Below are positions 37,282 to 49,277 of a stretch of 64,000 nucleotides of DNA, piece after piece. Made by a program: the position numbers and the translations under genes. Below the pieces are notes generated by a model. The model was not told where the DNA came from, did not search any database, and worked only from the letters and a program-made list of their open reading frames with translations. Source of the DNA: Sycobia sp. Sy_11 (taxonomy: Eukaryota > Arthropoda > Insecta > Hymenoptera > Epichrysomallidae); the NCBI GenBank assembly GCA_018907035.1, contig JACCIC010000036.1:434001-498000 (forward strand). Reading direction: 5' to 3'. Position 1 is the stretch's first letter; each line of letters opens with the position of its first letter.

Positions 37282-37680
37282 ATGGATTATACTGTAGATA
37301 TGAATGGATTCAAGCAAATGAGAGGTGATTATATTTTTTAAAAAATATTATTTATTCCGCTTAGTAATGAAGGCGATCCAATGAAATGCGTAAAGAAAAT
37401 ATGTAACATAAAGATAATTATGATGGAATATCTTGGAAGACGGATGCTACCTTTTTCCAATTCTAACAGGATTTTCGTCATGGAAGAATTAAGACCAGAA
37501 CGGTTGTCAGAAAATCCTTCTTTCACATGTGTCACAGTATGCATATATCATAGTCCAATTTACAAGGCTATATGTGCACTACACAATCTCAAATCAATAA
37601 AACTATTTAATAAGTTCTCCATTTGCAAAAACATAAAAGAAGGAAGCAGAAAAAAATACTATGGATGTGAATGGGCGTGA
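37282..37680 (+). pseudogene. Second relic gene adjacent to the virus-like fragment
   Basis: An ATG at 37282 opens 19 codons (MDYTVDMNGFKQMRGDYIF) and stops at 37341. An open frame from 37381 to 37680 continues with LGRRMLPFSNSNRIFVMEEL. The spacing and order (a second short gene starting 26 bp after the end of the capsid-like relic) suggest a compact multi-gene element. I do not know the function of this product. Confidence 0.35.
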
Positions 37681-38039
37681 TATGAATGGATATGACCACT
37701 TTTCCTTACTTTGCTCAGAACATAATAAGAAAGTCTATAGCCATTCTAATGAACCTAAAGTGTACTCACATGTAAAGTGTGCCATGCTACCTGCAGCATA
37801 CCCTAAGTGGCGGCATAGCACCCTTTTCAAGAGGGAAGGGTATACTAAAATGCCTATGTGTCAGAATGCCGATAGCCTATCTACTTGAACGTATAGACTG
37901 TGCACGTCTTTAATTATAGGAAAACAATATTGTTCATTTATTATAGAAAAATCATAAAATTAAAAATCTTTGGTTAGAGTTAGTTGAGACTTCGCTGACT
38001 TGAATAGCTTAGACAAGTTTTAAATTAAAGTGCATTTTA
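37681..38039. other. Nothing recognised
   Basis: Short frames only; no repeat structure seen. Confidence 0.4.
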
Positions 38040-39150
38040 CATTCCTTTCCATAAAAAGGATTTACATTTTCAAGATTGCAATTAAAAAAAATTTACGAAT
38101 ACTATTAGAAGACCAACTTACTTTCTGGCCTTTTAACGAAAAAAGGACATTTATGATTGAAAATTGATACACGTTAGCTTAATCAAAATATTTTCCGTGA
38201 TTTTCTACTACTTTTACCCATCTTTCCGGTAATATGTCGATACCGTGGCGAAGGAACGATAGCGGTTTCAAGGCGATCCAATCATCCACAATTCCCGCAC
38301 TTCTTGAACATGTCGAAAGTGCGTATCAACAAGCTGTTTCGATTTGAATAGGTGGTTATCAGAAGGCGCTATATCTGGCGAGTACGCTGGGTGCGGCGAC
38401 ACTTCCCATTCAAACTCCAACAGCGTGTTTTTGACGGCTTTCGCAACAAGTGGTCGAGCGTTGTCATGTAAGAGAATGACTTTGCGCCTATTGCTCGTGA
38501 TTGCTGATCTATGTTCGATCAATATCTGTTGCAAATCATTTAGTTGGTATTTGTATACCTCGGCAGTGACGGTTCCATGCTGTTTTAGCATTTTTCATCA
38601 CCAGTCACAATACGCCACAGAAAACTCTTCTTTTTTGCCTGGCAAGCAAACACAGTGCGATGTTGTATCGATTCATAATGGTACTTTCGGTCAAATCGTG
38701 ATTCATTTTCCTTCTTTATGTTTGCCAACGTCTTTATGTTTGTAAACGTTTTCCAACTGCTCTGTCACTGACTCCTAATTTATTAGTGAGTTCTTTCTAC
38801 GTTTGAGCTGATTTTTCCTCCAATAATGCTTTCAATTCACTAACTTCAAACTTTTTCGGTTGTCCAGAACGTTCTTTGTCATTAACATCAGTGTCTCCAA
38901 TTCTAAACCGCTGAAAGCACTCTTTACATATTGTAAGCGATGAAGCTTGTTCGTCATCACATTCTTGAAGCAATCGATAAGTTTTTGTTACACTTTTTTT
39001 CAAATCAAACTAGTGCAAAAGCACATGTCGAAAAAACGATTTATCACGATTCATTTTGCACTGATTAAAAAATTAGAATGTTTAGAACAATGGTAGCGCC
39101 TGTTTACTGAATTTTATTGGTAAATGCCCAAATTAAAAGATAAGTACTAG
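38040..39150 (-). mobile_element. Second mariner-family element, decayed
   Basis: Minus-strand pieces of a transposase of a family different from the 34.3-kb copy. The N-terminal helix-turn-helix part is at about 39003-38797 (CFQRFRIGDTDVNDKERSGQ). The C-terminal catalytic part is at about 38591-38268 (LLHDNARPLVAKAVKNTLL, HPAYSPDIAPSDNHLF). The middle is interrupted by frameshifts and stops. The ends are approximate; I could not define terminal inverted repeats with confidence. Confidence 0.8.
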
Positions 39151-39735
39151 ATTGTACACATCTGACTTTTCGTACTACTTATATCGCTATCTAAACGGTA
39201 ATGTCGGAAACAATGTTCCTCTCCTAATAACTAAAGAAAAAGTAAAAAATCGCGAATATTTTTTCAAAAACGTAAATATAGTATTTTTTAACTTTTCAGG
39301 AAGAAATTTTCTTATAGTTATTATTATCGCAATGTCCCTTACGGAAACAAAATTAATAAAGAATGGCTTGTTTATTCAATTTCTACAAATCAATTTTCTG
39401 ACATGAATGGATTTTCCGATTGGCAACAATTATCTAAAGCATTGCAAAGGCAGAAAACAAGTGCAACTCATTCTGAAATGGTTGAATTTTGGATTAGTTT
39501 TAAAAACATCGTTTTTTATGTAATTAAACGTCGCTTTATTTATACTTTCAAATACCGTTGCTAATGAGCGACGGAGGTCTACGACGTATTTATAAATAAA
39601 ACACATGTAAACTATTACAGTGGTGTTTATATCAAACGGACCAGACAAGGATATGGGGATACGGGGACTTTCGTATTCTATCATCTCAACACCAAACTCC
39701 TCGTCGAAGTCGTTCTTTGGTATCTGCACATCGTA
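39151..39735. other. Nothing recognised
   Basis: AT-rich to about 39600, then mixed. A minus-strand frame at 39430-39729 has no recognisable domain. Confidence 0.4.
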
Positions 39736-40065
39736 TCCTACCTCCTCAAAAAATTGGTCATCGTTATGTGATACAATACTTTTATTTGAAAGGCCTCAGT
39801 CCAACCAATATAAAAGCTGAACAAGACACTTCTCTGGGCGAGACTGCTGCTTTGTTTGCAATAATAAAATGTTGGGTAGCAGAATTTAAACGCGGTCCAA
39901 GACGAGCATCACAGTGGTCGACCAAACGAGGTGACGACTCCAGAAATGTTGAAGAAAAAACAACAGAGCAGTACTAGATGATCGTTGACTGAAAGTGCGC
40001 GAAGTAGCAGACATGGCCGACATTTTAAAAACTACGTTACATCGCATATTAACTGAAGTGCTTAC
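39736..40065 (+). mobile_element. Mariner transposase N-terminal fragment
   Basis: The plus strand encodes a helix-turn-helix start (HRYVIQYFYLKGLSPTNIKA, ETAALFAIIKCWVAEFKRG) in the frame ending at 39977. It then continues after stops to about 40060 (residues like RTTLHRIL in shifted frames). Truncated and dead, and distinct from the two mariners above. Confidence 0.7.
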
Positions 40066-41174
40066 AATTGTAAATTTTAAACCATGTTGAAATACTGCGC
40101 CATCGAAGCCAATATAACATAATAGGAAAATGTATTTGCAATAAATTTTATTGCTATTGTTTATTGCTTGAATTTGAATATATTGGTGACGAACAAATTA
40201 GAAACACGAATATTGTAGTCAGAATTCTTCATATTAATATGTTCAAGGTGAAAAGCATAAAATACTCAATATAAAATAACATAAATTATATGTGATACAA
40301 TTGAGATTTCGGAAAAATTTTTTTCAAAAAACTTGGTATATCTACCAAAAATCATTTTTTATATTGTAATATGTTTTTGCTTTAAAACTCAAATGTGATT
40401 AGCAAAAAAGTACTTATACTGTTTCAGACACTGTATCATTTGAGCGTCGAGGTAGATTCCTGATGTATCGATATAGACTGGAGCTGATTAGTAGTTCGAA
40501 ACGCTAATAAAATAATAAAATAATTTATCGCATTTTTCTCGTTAATTATTAGTTTTAGAGAAAAAATGGCTAGAACATAAAAATTTCATTTCAATAAGGT
40601 GTACAACTTTTGTTTGAACAATTTTGGTCTAAAATGAAAATTATTCCAAAAAACTTAATATTTATAATTTTTTTTAGCACTTTAACGATTAGATTTTTCA
40701 TTTCGCAAATTTTCTCAAATATATTCGTAATCAGCGTGTGAAAGTATATACGTATGATTTTTTTCAGAATTTTTTTTCCACTTTTTTTTGAAAGTTTAAA
40801 ATTATTTATGTTCAGCTGAGCAGCGAACGTATCATCCAGATTCTTCGAACCAGCGGATGTTTTATTTTCGTCAATACATAGTCTAAACTTTATTCTGACC
40901 TAAATTAAGCGAGAATAAATAACTGCAAAATTTTTTTACATGTTTGAGTCCCTGGCGTTACCACATCTAGATTAAGTGCCGCAGTGGACGTTCATCTTAT
41001 ACTTCAACACATTCAAACGAATCATTTAAACTAATTTTCGGACGAGGGTAAATCTATAATATAAAAATGTCGTTCGCTCCTGGACTATTATAAGATGATC
41101 GTATGTCAAATTATACTAAACATAATTTGCGAAGACAAATTATGTTCTTGTTTTTATACATTATATTATTTTCG
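40066..41174. other. Intergenic, nothing recognised
   Basis: AT-rich sequence with no ORF of note. A short palindrome (cataatttg..caaattatg) occurs near 41120-41145. Confidence 0.5.
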
Positions 41175-42290
41175 AGTGACATAGGCTAGGCTTTTTTTGC
41201 CACTTCAAATAGTTGATATTTTGCTGACCATTTTATACAATATATATATAAATATTCAATACGGCTTCGATGGAGAAAATTGTATCAAGTGTCTCGAGAC
41301 GACGTTTACAGAAAGTATCATGTTCGGACTATAGGAAATGCCTCGGGACGACTCTTACTGGGAGTGTGCGTGTTTGAATGATAGAATACTAATCTCTTCA
41401 TAGAAGTTGTACAGACATATATGGACATTGTTTCCCACAAACTATACACGACACACCCCGTAGAAGTCGTTCCCAATCATCTCTAAACCGCATTCTATCA
41501 TCCGAATACAAAACTTCTCGTAGAAATTGTCCCGACATACCTGAACATCGTTTCCTACCAACTAAACACGGTACTAGTTGTAGAAGCCGTCCCGTCATAC
41601 CTGGTCATCGTCTTCTACCGTCCGAACACGAAATTCCCCGTAGAAGTCGTTCCAAAACACCTGGATATCGCATTCTTTCATCCGGACACGAAACTACTCG
41701 TAGAAATTTTCCCGACATAACTGAACATCGTTTCCTACTCACTAATCACGATACTACCTGTAGAAGCCCTCGCGTCATATCTGGACATCGTCTTCTACCG
41801 TCCAAACACGAAAGTCCCCGTAGTAGTCGTTTCAAAACATCTGGATATCGCATTCAATCATTCGAATACGAAACTCCCAGTAGAAGTTGTCCCGACATAC
41901 CTGAACATCGTTTCCTACCAACTAAACATGATAGACCCAGGAGAAGTAACCCCGAGAAAGCTAGCATCGCTTCCTAACGACTAAACACAATAATCCGCAT
42001 AGAAATCGTTCGGAAAGACCTAGATATCGTGTTTTACCGTCCCAACATGAATTCTCCCATAGAAGTTGATTTCCTCACACCTGCACGTCGTTTTCTGTCA
42101 ACTAAATACAATATTCCCCGTAGAAATCGCCCACAGATATCGCATTCTATCATCCGGACACACAACTACCTATAGAAATCGTCTTGAGACAACGGGATAT
42201 CGTAATCAACCGCCGTACACGCCAATACAATATTTCTCAGTAGAAACAGTATTTAAAATGTATATATATAATATGTACAATATAATATAC
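41175..42290 (+). repeat. Left arm: exact 60-bp tandem repeats in an inverted pair
   Basis: The outer end (about 41205-41245, acttcaaatagttgatattttgc) is followed by about 14-15 units of a 60-bp monomer (consensus like tagaagtcgtcccgacatacctgg...). From 41401 to 41940 nine successive monomers are exactly 60 bp and fall into three alternating types: tttcctaccaact, gcattctatcatc and gtcttctaccgtc. This gives a 180-bp higher-order unit. Beyond 41940 units diverge. The inner end (42237-42290) matches the inverse of 44511-44565. Together with 44511-45530 it forms a long inverted repeat around the BEL/Pao relic. It resembles the arms of Foldback-type elements (inference). Confidence 0.85.
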
Positions 42291-42292
42291 AC

Positions 42293-42336
<44 letters not shown>

Positions 42337-42344
42337 TTGCAAGC

Positions 42345-44415
42345 GGCTAGGTTATACACTATTAGTACCATATCACCTATGCGAGCGAACTGTCTTTTTT
42401 ATGCCATTTTGGCCTTGGTATCAATAATAGCATGCATTCCTTCAACCACCGCTTCCAAAAAGAGTCGCAAAGTTGTTGTGAAATTTTGTACTGCTTGCGT
42501 GTATTCAGATTTCGAGATTCAATGCATTCCAGTCTTATCTTGCCCGAAGAGGTACCCATGGCAAAATGTTTCGGTGTCAGCGCTTCCAGATCTTTCGGAT
42601 CGAGCGAAACATCTATCAGTAATCGTGAGTTGACGGAGTGCTCAGCTTCCGCTAACGCGGTTTGGATTAATTCTTCTGATGGTGTTTGCTTATTTAAAAT
42701 CGCTTGTAATGCTAGCTTGATTGAGAGTATTAATCTCTCCCAAGCTCCACCCATGTGTGGAGCTTAAGGGGGACTAAATGTCCATGTTATACGATTGTTT
42801 CATGTATAGTTCTCAAAGTATTCAGATCAAGTTTGTTTATGGCCTCAGTCAAGTTATTACTTGCTTTACGAAAATTTGTGCCGCTGTCGCTGTATATCAC
42901 AGTGGGCGTGCCCTTCCGTGCTGCTAGGCATTGGATGGCCATTATTGCCGAGTTGGCGTCTAGGCTAGCTGCTAATTCCAAGAATACGGGTCGTGTTGTT
43001 AAACATGTGAATCTAACGCCCCAGCGCTTCTATATGCGCCGTTCGATTTCAATTCACATCGGGCCGAAATAATCCATCCCACAACAAGTGAATGGTCTTT
43101 GGTGATATACGAGTCGTTCCCGAGGTAATGCAGCGATGATTGACTTTTGTGGCTTCGCACGTCGCATACGACAAATCACATATTGTCCGATGATCGCACG
43201 TAGTTTGGTTCACAAACCAATAATATAATACTTCTGACGTATCTCGTTTATGACTGTAGCATGATTCGCGTGGTAAAACTTGCGGTGGTAATTTGCTATA
43301 AGCATTTTCGTCGCAAAGTGCATCGAGAATAATGGGTTGATTCTCGAATTCTAACCCCAATCCCCTTGGAACTCGGCTATCAGCTCTCAATATACCTAGC
43401 CTGTCGATGAAACAGTTCAAATTTGCCACTTTGCTTCCTTTTGGCATTTCTTTTGATTGACGCAATGCTTTTACTTCTGTATTGAAACACTCAATTTGGA
43501 TCGTGTGGTACCAAAACTGTTCTGTCTCCAGAAATGTGTTAATAGATTTTGGGCTTGTCGGCCTTTTCTTTCATCAATTGATAACTGATCGAATACGCCT
43601 TGTTACGATTAAGAGTCCATTCCACCCCAAGATTCTTCCCAAGAGTCGAATTTTAACCTCGGCAGTAACCGCTATTAATGCAGTCGATTTGTTCAACTCC
43701 AGATTTTCTATGGTATCCCGCAACGAACCATCCAAAGCTTTTTCTTTCGGCCATTGCGTTTTAGGCTTGTACAGAAACTCCGGTCCTTAAAACCATAGTG
43801 AGTTCGTTCCAACGCTTCTGAAGACCATATTGTCGCATCATCCGCTGGGTTTAATTTGGACGGAATCCAGTGCTATTCTCTCCTAGCCTGTTGGTAATGA
43901 ACAGATGTCTTTCACGCGGCTCAGATCTTATCCAATGCAGCACTGTGGTAGAGTCGGTCCAGTAATAACTTTTGTCGATGTTCATTTCGAGCTCCTTTTT
44001 TATAATTTTCGTTATTCGACTCCCTAATAAGGCGGATTGCAATTCCAAACGAGGAATTTACAATGGTTTTATCGGTATGATTCTGGCTTTTCCCATTACA
44101 AGAAGGACTTTCTTTGGAATGCCGTTGAACTCCAGGCATAGATATGCAGCCGCGGCATAGGCTACTTGACTAGCATTACAGAATACGTGTAACTCGGCTT
44201 GATCGTATTCCTCGCTATGTACTGTGAGGCACCTTGGTATGCGGATCGAACCGATTTTTTCTAGATTTTTCATCCATGTCAACCAAGCCTTGTATTCTTC
44301 ATCTAGTAAACATGCGTCCCACCCAATACCGCTACGCCATATTTTTTGCACAATCAGTTTAGCACACAGTGTAAATGGTGACAAGAGGACTAATGGATCG
44401 TAAACCGACATGATT
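42345..44415 (-). mobile_element. BEL/Pao retrotransposon pol relic
   Basis: Minus strand, read from 44411 down. The end of the reverse transcriptase and the connection region come first (MSVYDPLVLLSPFTLCAKLI, RIPRCL). A Pao-type RNase H follows (ELHVFCNASQVAYAAAAYL, then LELQSALLGSRI and YYWTDSTTVLHWIRSEP). The integrase then appears with a zinc-binding-like part, a core containing TVIYSDSGTNFRKASNNL, and the GGAWERLILSIKLALQAIL and AEAEHSVNSRLL segments (42754-42377). Many stops and frameshifts divide it. Gag, protease, the RT fingers and LTRs are missing. AT tracts lie on both sides, so it may have inserted between the two arms or been captured by them. Confidence 0.9.
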
Positions 44416-44510
44416 GTCGCTTTGTCGGTCTAGTCGGTTATCGTGTACAAACAAAAACACGCTTTGTCTTTATAAATTAGTATGAGTATGATTTGATATA
44501 ATATAATTGT
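44416..44510. other. Junction between BEL/Pao relic and right arm
   Basis: Short AT-rich stretch without features. Confidence 0.4.
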
Positions 44511-45423
44511 ATGTATATTATATTGTACATATTATATATACACATTTTAAATACTGTTTCTACTGAGAAATATTGTTCTGGCGTGTACGGGCGGTTGATT
44601 ACGATATCCCGTAGCCCCAAGACGATTTCTATAGGCAGTTGTTTGTCCGGATGACAGAATGCAATGTCCAGGTGTCTCTGGGCGATTTCTACAGGGAATA
44701 TTGTGTTATTTGATACAAAAGGACGTCCAGGTATGAGGAAATCAACTTTTATGGGAAGATTCGTGTCGGGACGTTGAAATATGATATCTAGATCTTTCCG
44801 AAATATTTCTACGGGGAATATTGTGTTTAATCGTTAGAAAGCGATGCTAGCTTTCTCGGCACGACTGCTACTGGGACTATCGTGTTTAGTTAGTAGGAAA
44901 CAATGTTTCGGTATGTCGAGATATCTTCTAAGGGGAGTTTCATGTTCGGATCATAGAATGCGATTTCCATATGTTATGGATCGACTTCTACAGGGAGTTT
45001 CATCTTCGGACGGTAGAAGATGATGTCCAGGTATATCGAGACGATTTAAACGGGGAGTATCGTGTTTAGTTGGTAAAAAACGATGTTCAGGTATGTCGGG
45101 ACAACTTTTACGGGGAGTTTCGTGTTCGGATGATAGAATTTCGTGTATAGTTGGTGGGAAACAAAATTCAGGTATGTCAGTACGACTTCTATGAAAAGAT
45201 TCTTATTCTATCATTCGAACACTCCCAGTAAGAGTCGTCCCGGGATACCTAGACATTGTATTCTACCTCCCCAACACAAAACTCTCTATAGCAGTCGTCC
45301 CGAGACATTTCCAAAACTCCGAACATGATACTCTCCGAAAACATTGTCTCGAGACACTTGGACATCTTTTTCTACCGCTTGAACTCAAAAGTACAATTTT
45401 ATCCATCGAATCCATATTTAATA

Positions 45424-45481
<58 letters not shown>

Positions 45482-45530
45482 ATAAAATGGTCGACAAAAT
45501 ATCAACTTTTTGAAGTGGACGCTACATTGA
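44511..45530 (-). repeat. Right arm A: 60-bp tandem repeats, inverse of 41175-42290
   Basis: Reverse complement of the left arm in monomer type and order. About 14 monomers are more diverged than those at left. The outer end is ttgtataaaatggtcgacaa...ttttgaagtgg at about 45478-45520, after an (AT)n run at 45425-45479. It is nearly identical to 56171-57170. Confidence 0.85.
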
Positions 45531-45952
45531 ACTACCTAGCCGATATATACTCGCTCTCTACACATATGATTTTTCAATATATCTTTTTTTCGGACACTAT
45601 ACAGATATTGCATCCGGTTGCATCCCGCAATATTTGAAATTATTATTAACTTATTAAAAAAGGAGCCCGAAAGTTGAAGACGAAATTACACTCACTTTAA
45701 TGCGTTTTGAATAGCCAAAGAAGATTAAGCTCCTACGATAAACAAAATATTGTCGAGGACAAATTAGACATTGTTTCTTCTTTTAGAGGCGCCGTGCCGC
45801 CGGACTGTTTGTGGATCCGAAAAGTAGGCGAGAAAAACATATCGTTATAAAATTTCTACGAAGGTCTCCCTCCCAAATAATTTAAAATCATTCTTCTTAA
45901 TTTTATATATATTATTTGCTAATAAATACAATTATATGTAGATGTTTATGTG

Positions 45953-45998
<46 letters not shown>
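45531..45998. repeat. Arm flank, duplicated at 57171-57648
   Basis: About 470 bp downstream of the arm. It is almost identical to the sequence after the second arm copy and ends in an (AT)n run into which the mariner is inserted. It holds a GC-rich patch (gaggcgccgtgccgccgg) but no ORF. Confidence 0.8.
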
Positions 45999-46003
<5 letters not shown>

Positions 46004-46166
46004 TTGTCAAATATCTCCCTTCCGCTTTTTTGTTCTTCATTCAATGCTTTATAAAAAGTGTTACTTTGGTCTGATTTACTTCAAATATGCGCCGTTTTGT
46101 TCGATAATCTGTTTCCATCCAGACGGCAACTTCACAATACCCCTCTCCTAGAAACCCCTTTCCTTA
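45999..46166 (-). mobile_element. Mariner 3' end, truncated
   Basis: Matches the first 168 bp of the full-length mariner at 57649 nearly exactly. It begins with the terminal repeat TTAGATTGTCAAATATCTCC after TA and breaks off abruptly at about 46166 (ccttaa instead of ccttat). Confidence 0.9.
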
Positions 46167-46194
46167 AATATTAAATATATATAACCTTCAAACT

Positions 46195-46790
46195 AACCGA
46201 CAAAACCAACAGTTTCTATCCCCTGGAGTGCCAAGTATGAGAATAAGCAAGTCCAAAGTGTAAACCATATTCATTTTGTTCTTCGACAGCAAAGGGTGGT
46301 TCACAAAGAGTTTGTACCCCTTGAACAAGCCGAAAATCAACTATTCTACCGCAATGTGCTCGAAAAGTTACGAAAAAGGTCGCTCAGAATGTGTCTAGAG
46401 ATCGCAAAGACTTGGGTTCCGCATTACGACAATGCTCTCTGTCACAGTGCGTTCAGTGTCTCTCAGTTTTTGGCGTCTCAAGGCATTACAACGTTAATAC
46501 AACCGCCCTAATCACCAGACATGTCACCCTTCAACTTTTTCCTATTTCCCCATTTCAAAAATTCGTCCAAGGTTGGCATTTTGACTCCGTTGAAGACGTC
46601 CAACACTCTGTGACGGGAGTACTCGGAGAGGTGCCACAAGAAATGTTACAAAAACTGGAAAACTCGCTGGAATAAGTGTATAAATGCGAGAGGGGACTAC
46701 TTTGAAGGGGATTGCAGCCATATACTTTTATTTTTAAATACACTCAATTTTTGAATTTTGTCGCATTACTTAATTATCTGACCTTGTAGT
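46195..46790 (+). mobile_element. Mariner (different family) C-terminal half
   Basis: Plus-strand transposase C-terminus. It begins near VHKEFVPLEQAENQLFYRN and has the HYDNALCHSAFSVSQFLA region with the second catalytic aspartate. It continues after a stop (TAA at about 46509) with SPDMSPFNFFLF and the final NARGDYFEGD segment in shifted frames. The 3' end carries a terminal-repeat-like ttacttaattatctgacc (about 46767-46784). Truncated at its 5' side close to the break of the previous mariner. Confidence 0.85.
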
Positions 46791-47589
46791 GTATTAAAAC
46801 AACAATTTCAAGTAATAAAATCAAAACGGCAGCATGATGAGTTACAAATTATTTTTCTATATAATTTAGTATCTACGTTTTTGAATACAGTAATAAATTT
46901 GGAAATCTTATTAACAATACCAGTATCAGTAGCATCCGAAGAACAATTTATTATAAATTAAAAATTATAAACAATTATTCAAGAAAAACGATGATTCAAG
47001 GCAGATTAATTAATTTTTCTGTTATTGCAATTAAAAACGAATTTCTAAACAGTTTTCATATTAATAAAATAATTGCGAAATTTGTGAATATTAAAGTACG
47101 AAAGGTATTGTTTATTTGATACAGTTTGGTTTGTCATAGATTTCAATAAAATAATGATTTTATGTATTTTACTAATTATTTAATCATAAAATAAATTTAT
47201 GAATATACAACTCAAATATAATTATGTTTTGTTACAACTACATAAAGCTTTGGAAATTCATTTTAATTTGTAAAATAATTTAGAACATATTTATCCGTGA
47301 TTATTGGGTGCACAATAATCTTGAAATGAGCCTGTATTACAGTAAAATTGAGTTAAAGTGAATTCAGCGTTTGCTCCAAATTTAATGACACTTTATTACA
47401 AATTTAGAACCTAAATAGGTAATCAGCATAAAATAAACTATAGAGAAAACCTATACTAGTAAGTATAGAATAGTATATAAGGAAGTATAGTATAGAAGTA
47501 CTCTATATGAATACAAATCTATATTTCTATAAATAATTGACCGTAAATTACCTATCGTCGCTTCTGTATTAAAAGCTACTTCAGTGGAG
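46791..47589. other. AT-rich intergenic, nothing recognised
   Basis: No ORF of note. Repeated agtatag/tatagaa words occur near 47458-47500. Confidence 0.45.
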
Positions 47590-47628
47590 AGTTCATTTCA
47601 AATAGTTGATATTTTGCCGACCATTTTA

Positions 47629-47720
<92 letters not shown>
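47590..47720 (+). repeat. Outer end of a second arm-bearing element, plus (AT)n
   Basis: 47590-47632 (atttcaaatagttgatattt...accattttatac) copies the outer end of the left arm at 41205-41247. It passes directly into an (AT)n run that ends at the LTR at 47721. The rest of the left arm is missing in this copy. Confidence 0.75.
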
Positions 47721-48212
47721 TGTAACGGCATTTTCGCCGTTCACCTTACCTTATTTTCGATACTGCACGTAGCCGTGGATACTCCGCTTCCACCTAGACC
47801 GTGGTAAAGAGAATCGGGAGAGAAAAAGAAAGTAATCCACGCGGAGTTTAGATTTGACATAGGCTTCGCGCTTTTTATTTATGTACACACACACTCTCAA
47901 ATACGCGTTACACTGATACTTCACACGCACACGCAATCGTCTCACACACACACACTCTCACACGTATTTAACTGCGCAGATTCCGTGACACTTCCAACGG
48001 TTACGATTACAAGCTAGTACGTTACACGGGGGACAGAGACACGCGATAGGGACATATACGGGCGCACGATATACTAGGAGAGATAATCGCGGCGCGGGCG
48101 CGGCGGCGACGGACGCGACTAACCTAAGAGCTAGCGCACACAGCGGTCGAGTACTTGCCTGCGTACTTCACAGCGGCACGTCCTCTGCCTTCGTCGGGAA
48201 CAGCTGCCGGGT
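47721..48212 (-). repeat. Left (3') LTR, homologous part
   Basis: Begins TGTAACGGCATTTTCGCC and matches 55243-55725 with few differences (one visible difference is a short tandem change in the cacacgcac tract). After about 48212 the two LTRs stop matching closely; only weak resemblance remains (cctctc..ctcgat...gtc..gcgg.ccg). I could not find an inner end with the expected GGTTACA. Confidence 0.8.
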
Positions 48213-49277
48213 GCTCTGTCGCGCTTCCTCTCGCTCGGCTCGATTCCTGTCGGGCGGGCCGTCGGCGATGATGTTGCTGATGGGGCCGTCCGCTGGTCGG
48301 TGGTAGGAGGGGTGGGCGGAATGCTCACTGGCGTCCGGTTGTGCGTGACTCCGGTCGTGCAGGCGGCCGCGGTGGCGGCGGTGTTGCTGGTGCGATGGAT
48401 GTCGAGGAGCTGATCGCTCGTCCGATGCAGAGGCTGGCTATAACGCTCATGGAAGTGTGGCGCTTTCGATACTATCATACTAATGGACAAAATGAGGTTT
48501 TTTTGTTTCTTAACCTACACGAGACACCCGCTGGTGCTCACAGGAGTTGTAGCTGTTTACGGTGACTCGATAGAATCCTAAGATATGAAAATAATATAAT
48601 AATATAATATAATAGAATATAATATAATATAGTAGGGTATAATATATATAATTAATACTAGATATAATATAAGATAAGAGATACAAACAAACGGGAAGGA
48701 AAATCGAGGATGGGTTATGTTTTTTTTTTTCGGTGTCGCTAATCGGTGTTTCGTCGTGATGAGCCGTGGCTTCTTGGTTCTTTCGTAGTGGTCTTCAATA
48801 GGTGTTGCTAAAACAGTGGGATCTGTGGTAGTTCGGTGTTTTCTTTTTAGCATGGGTGCAGCGTTGGTGGAGCGGGCAAGTAGTTGACCTTTTACAGGAG
48901 CAATAGCATGCTCACTTCAATCGGTACTTTACCGTTAATGTCCACGCCCGCCGACACTGTGCCCTTTTTTGATTTGATATGTTGATTATTAGTGCGACAT
49001 AGTCGTCAAATGATTGGGTGAATGAAAAGAAAAAAAAAGTTATTCGCGTGTTTTAAGCATCGGTTGCTTCTCGTTCCCGTTGAGTGGTATTGTTCGTCAC
49101 TCTATCTGCTTCCCATGGGGATTGAATGGTATTGTTCGTCACTCTATCTGCTTCCCACGGGTCGGGACGTGTTTTCGTTTTCGCGGAAGGGGTAGATTCA
49201 AGGGGATTTCGGTAGGGGGAACGTTTTTCGCTTAAACCGCTTTTTCAGGGTCATTTGCGCTGATTCGCTACATCAAC
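48213..49277 (-). other. 3' internal/U3-like region of the LTR element
   Basis: GC-rich to 48565, then an (AATAT)-like tract (48588-48660), then mixed sequence. A 42-bp direct duplication (ggtattgttcgtcactctat, cttccca) lies at about 49085-49160. No coding region recognised. Confidence 0.5.

Noticed and set aside
39430..39729. 99-codon minus-strand frame
   Set aside because: No recognisable domain, no splice context, and it abuts transposon fragments.
41400..42240. CRISPR-like array (regular 60-bp units)
   Set aside because: The whole unit is repeated with no unique spacers; it is a diverged tandem repeat in a eukaryotic genome.
48131..48490. 119-codon minus-strand ORF in the left LTR area
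   Set aside because: It is Thr/Pro/Arg-rich, GC-driven, and partly overlaps LTR sequence that is also open by chance in the other LTR; no domain.
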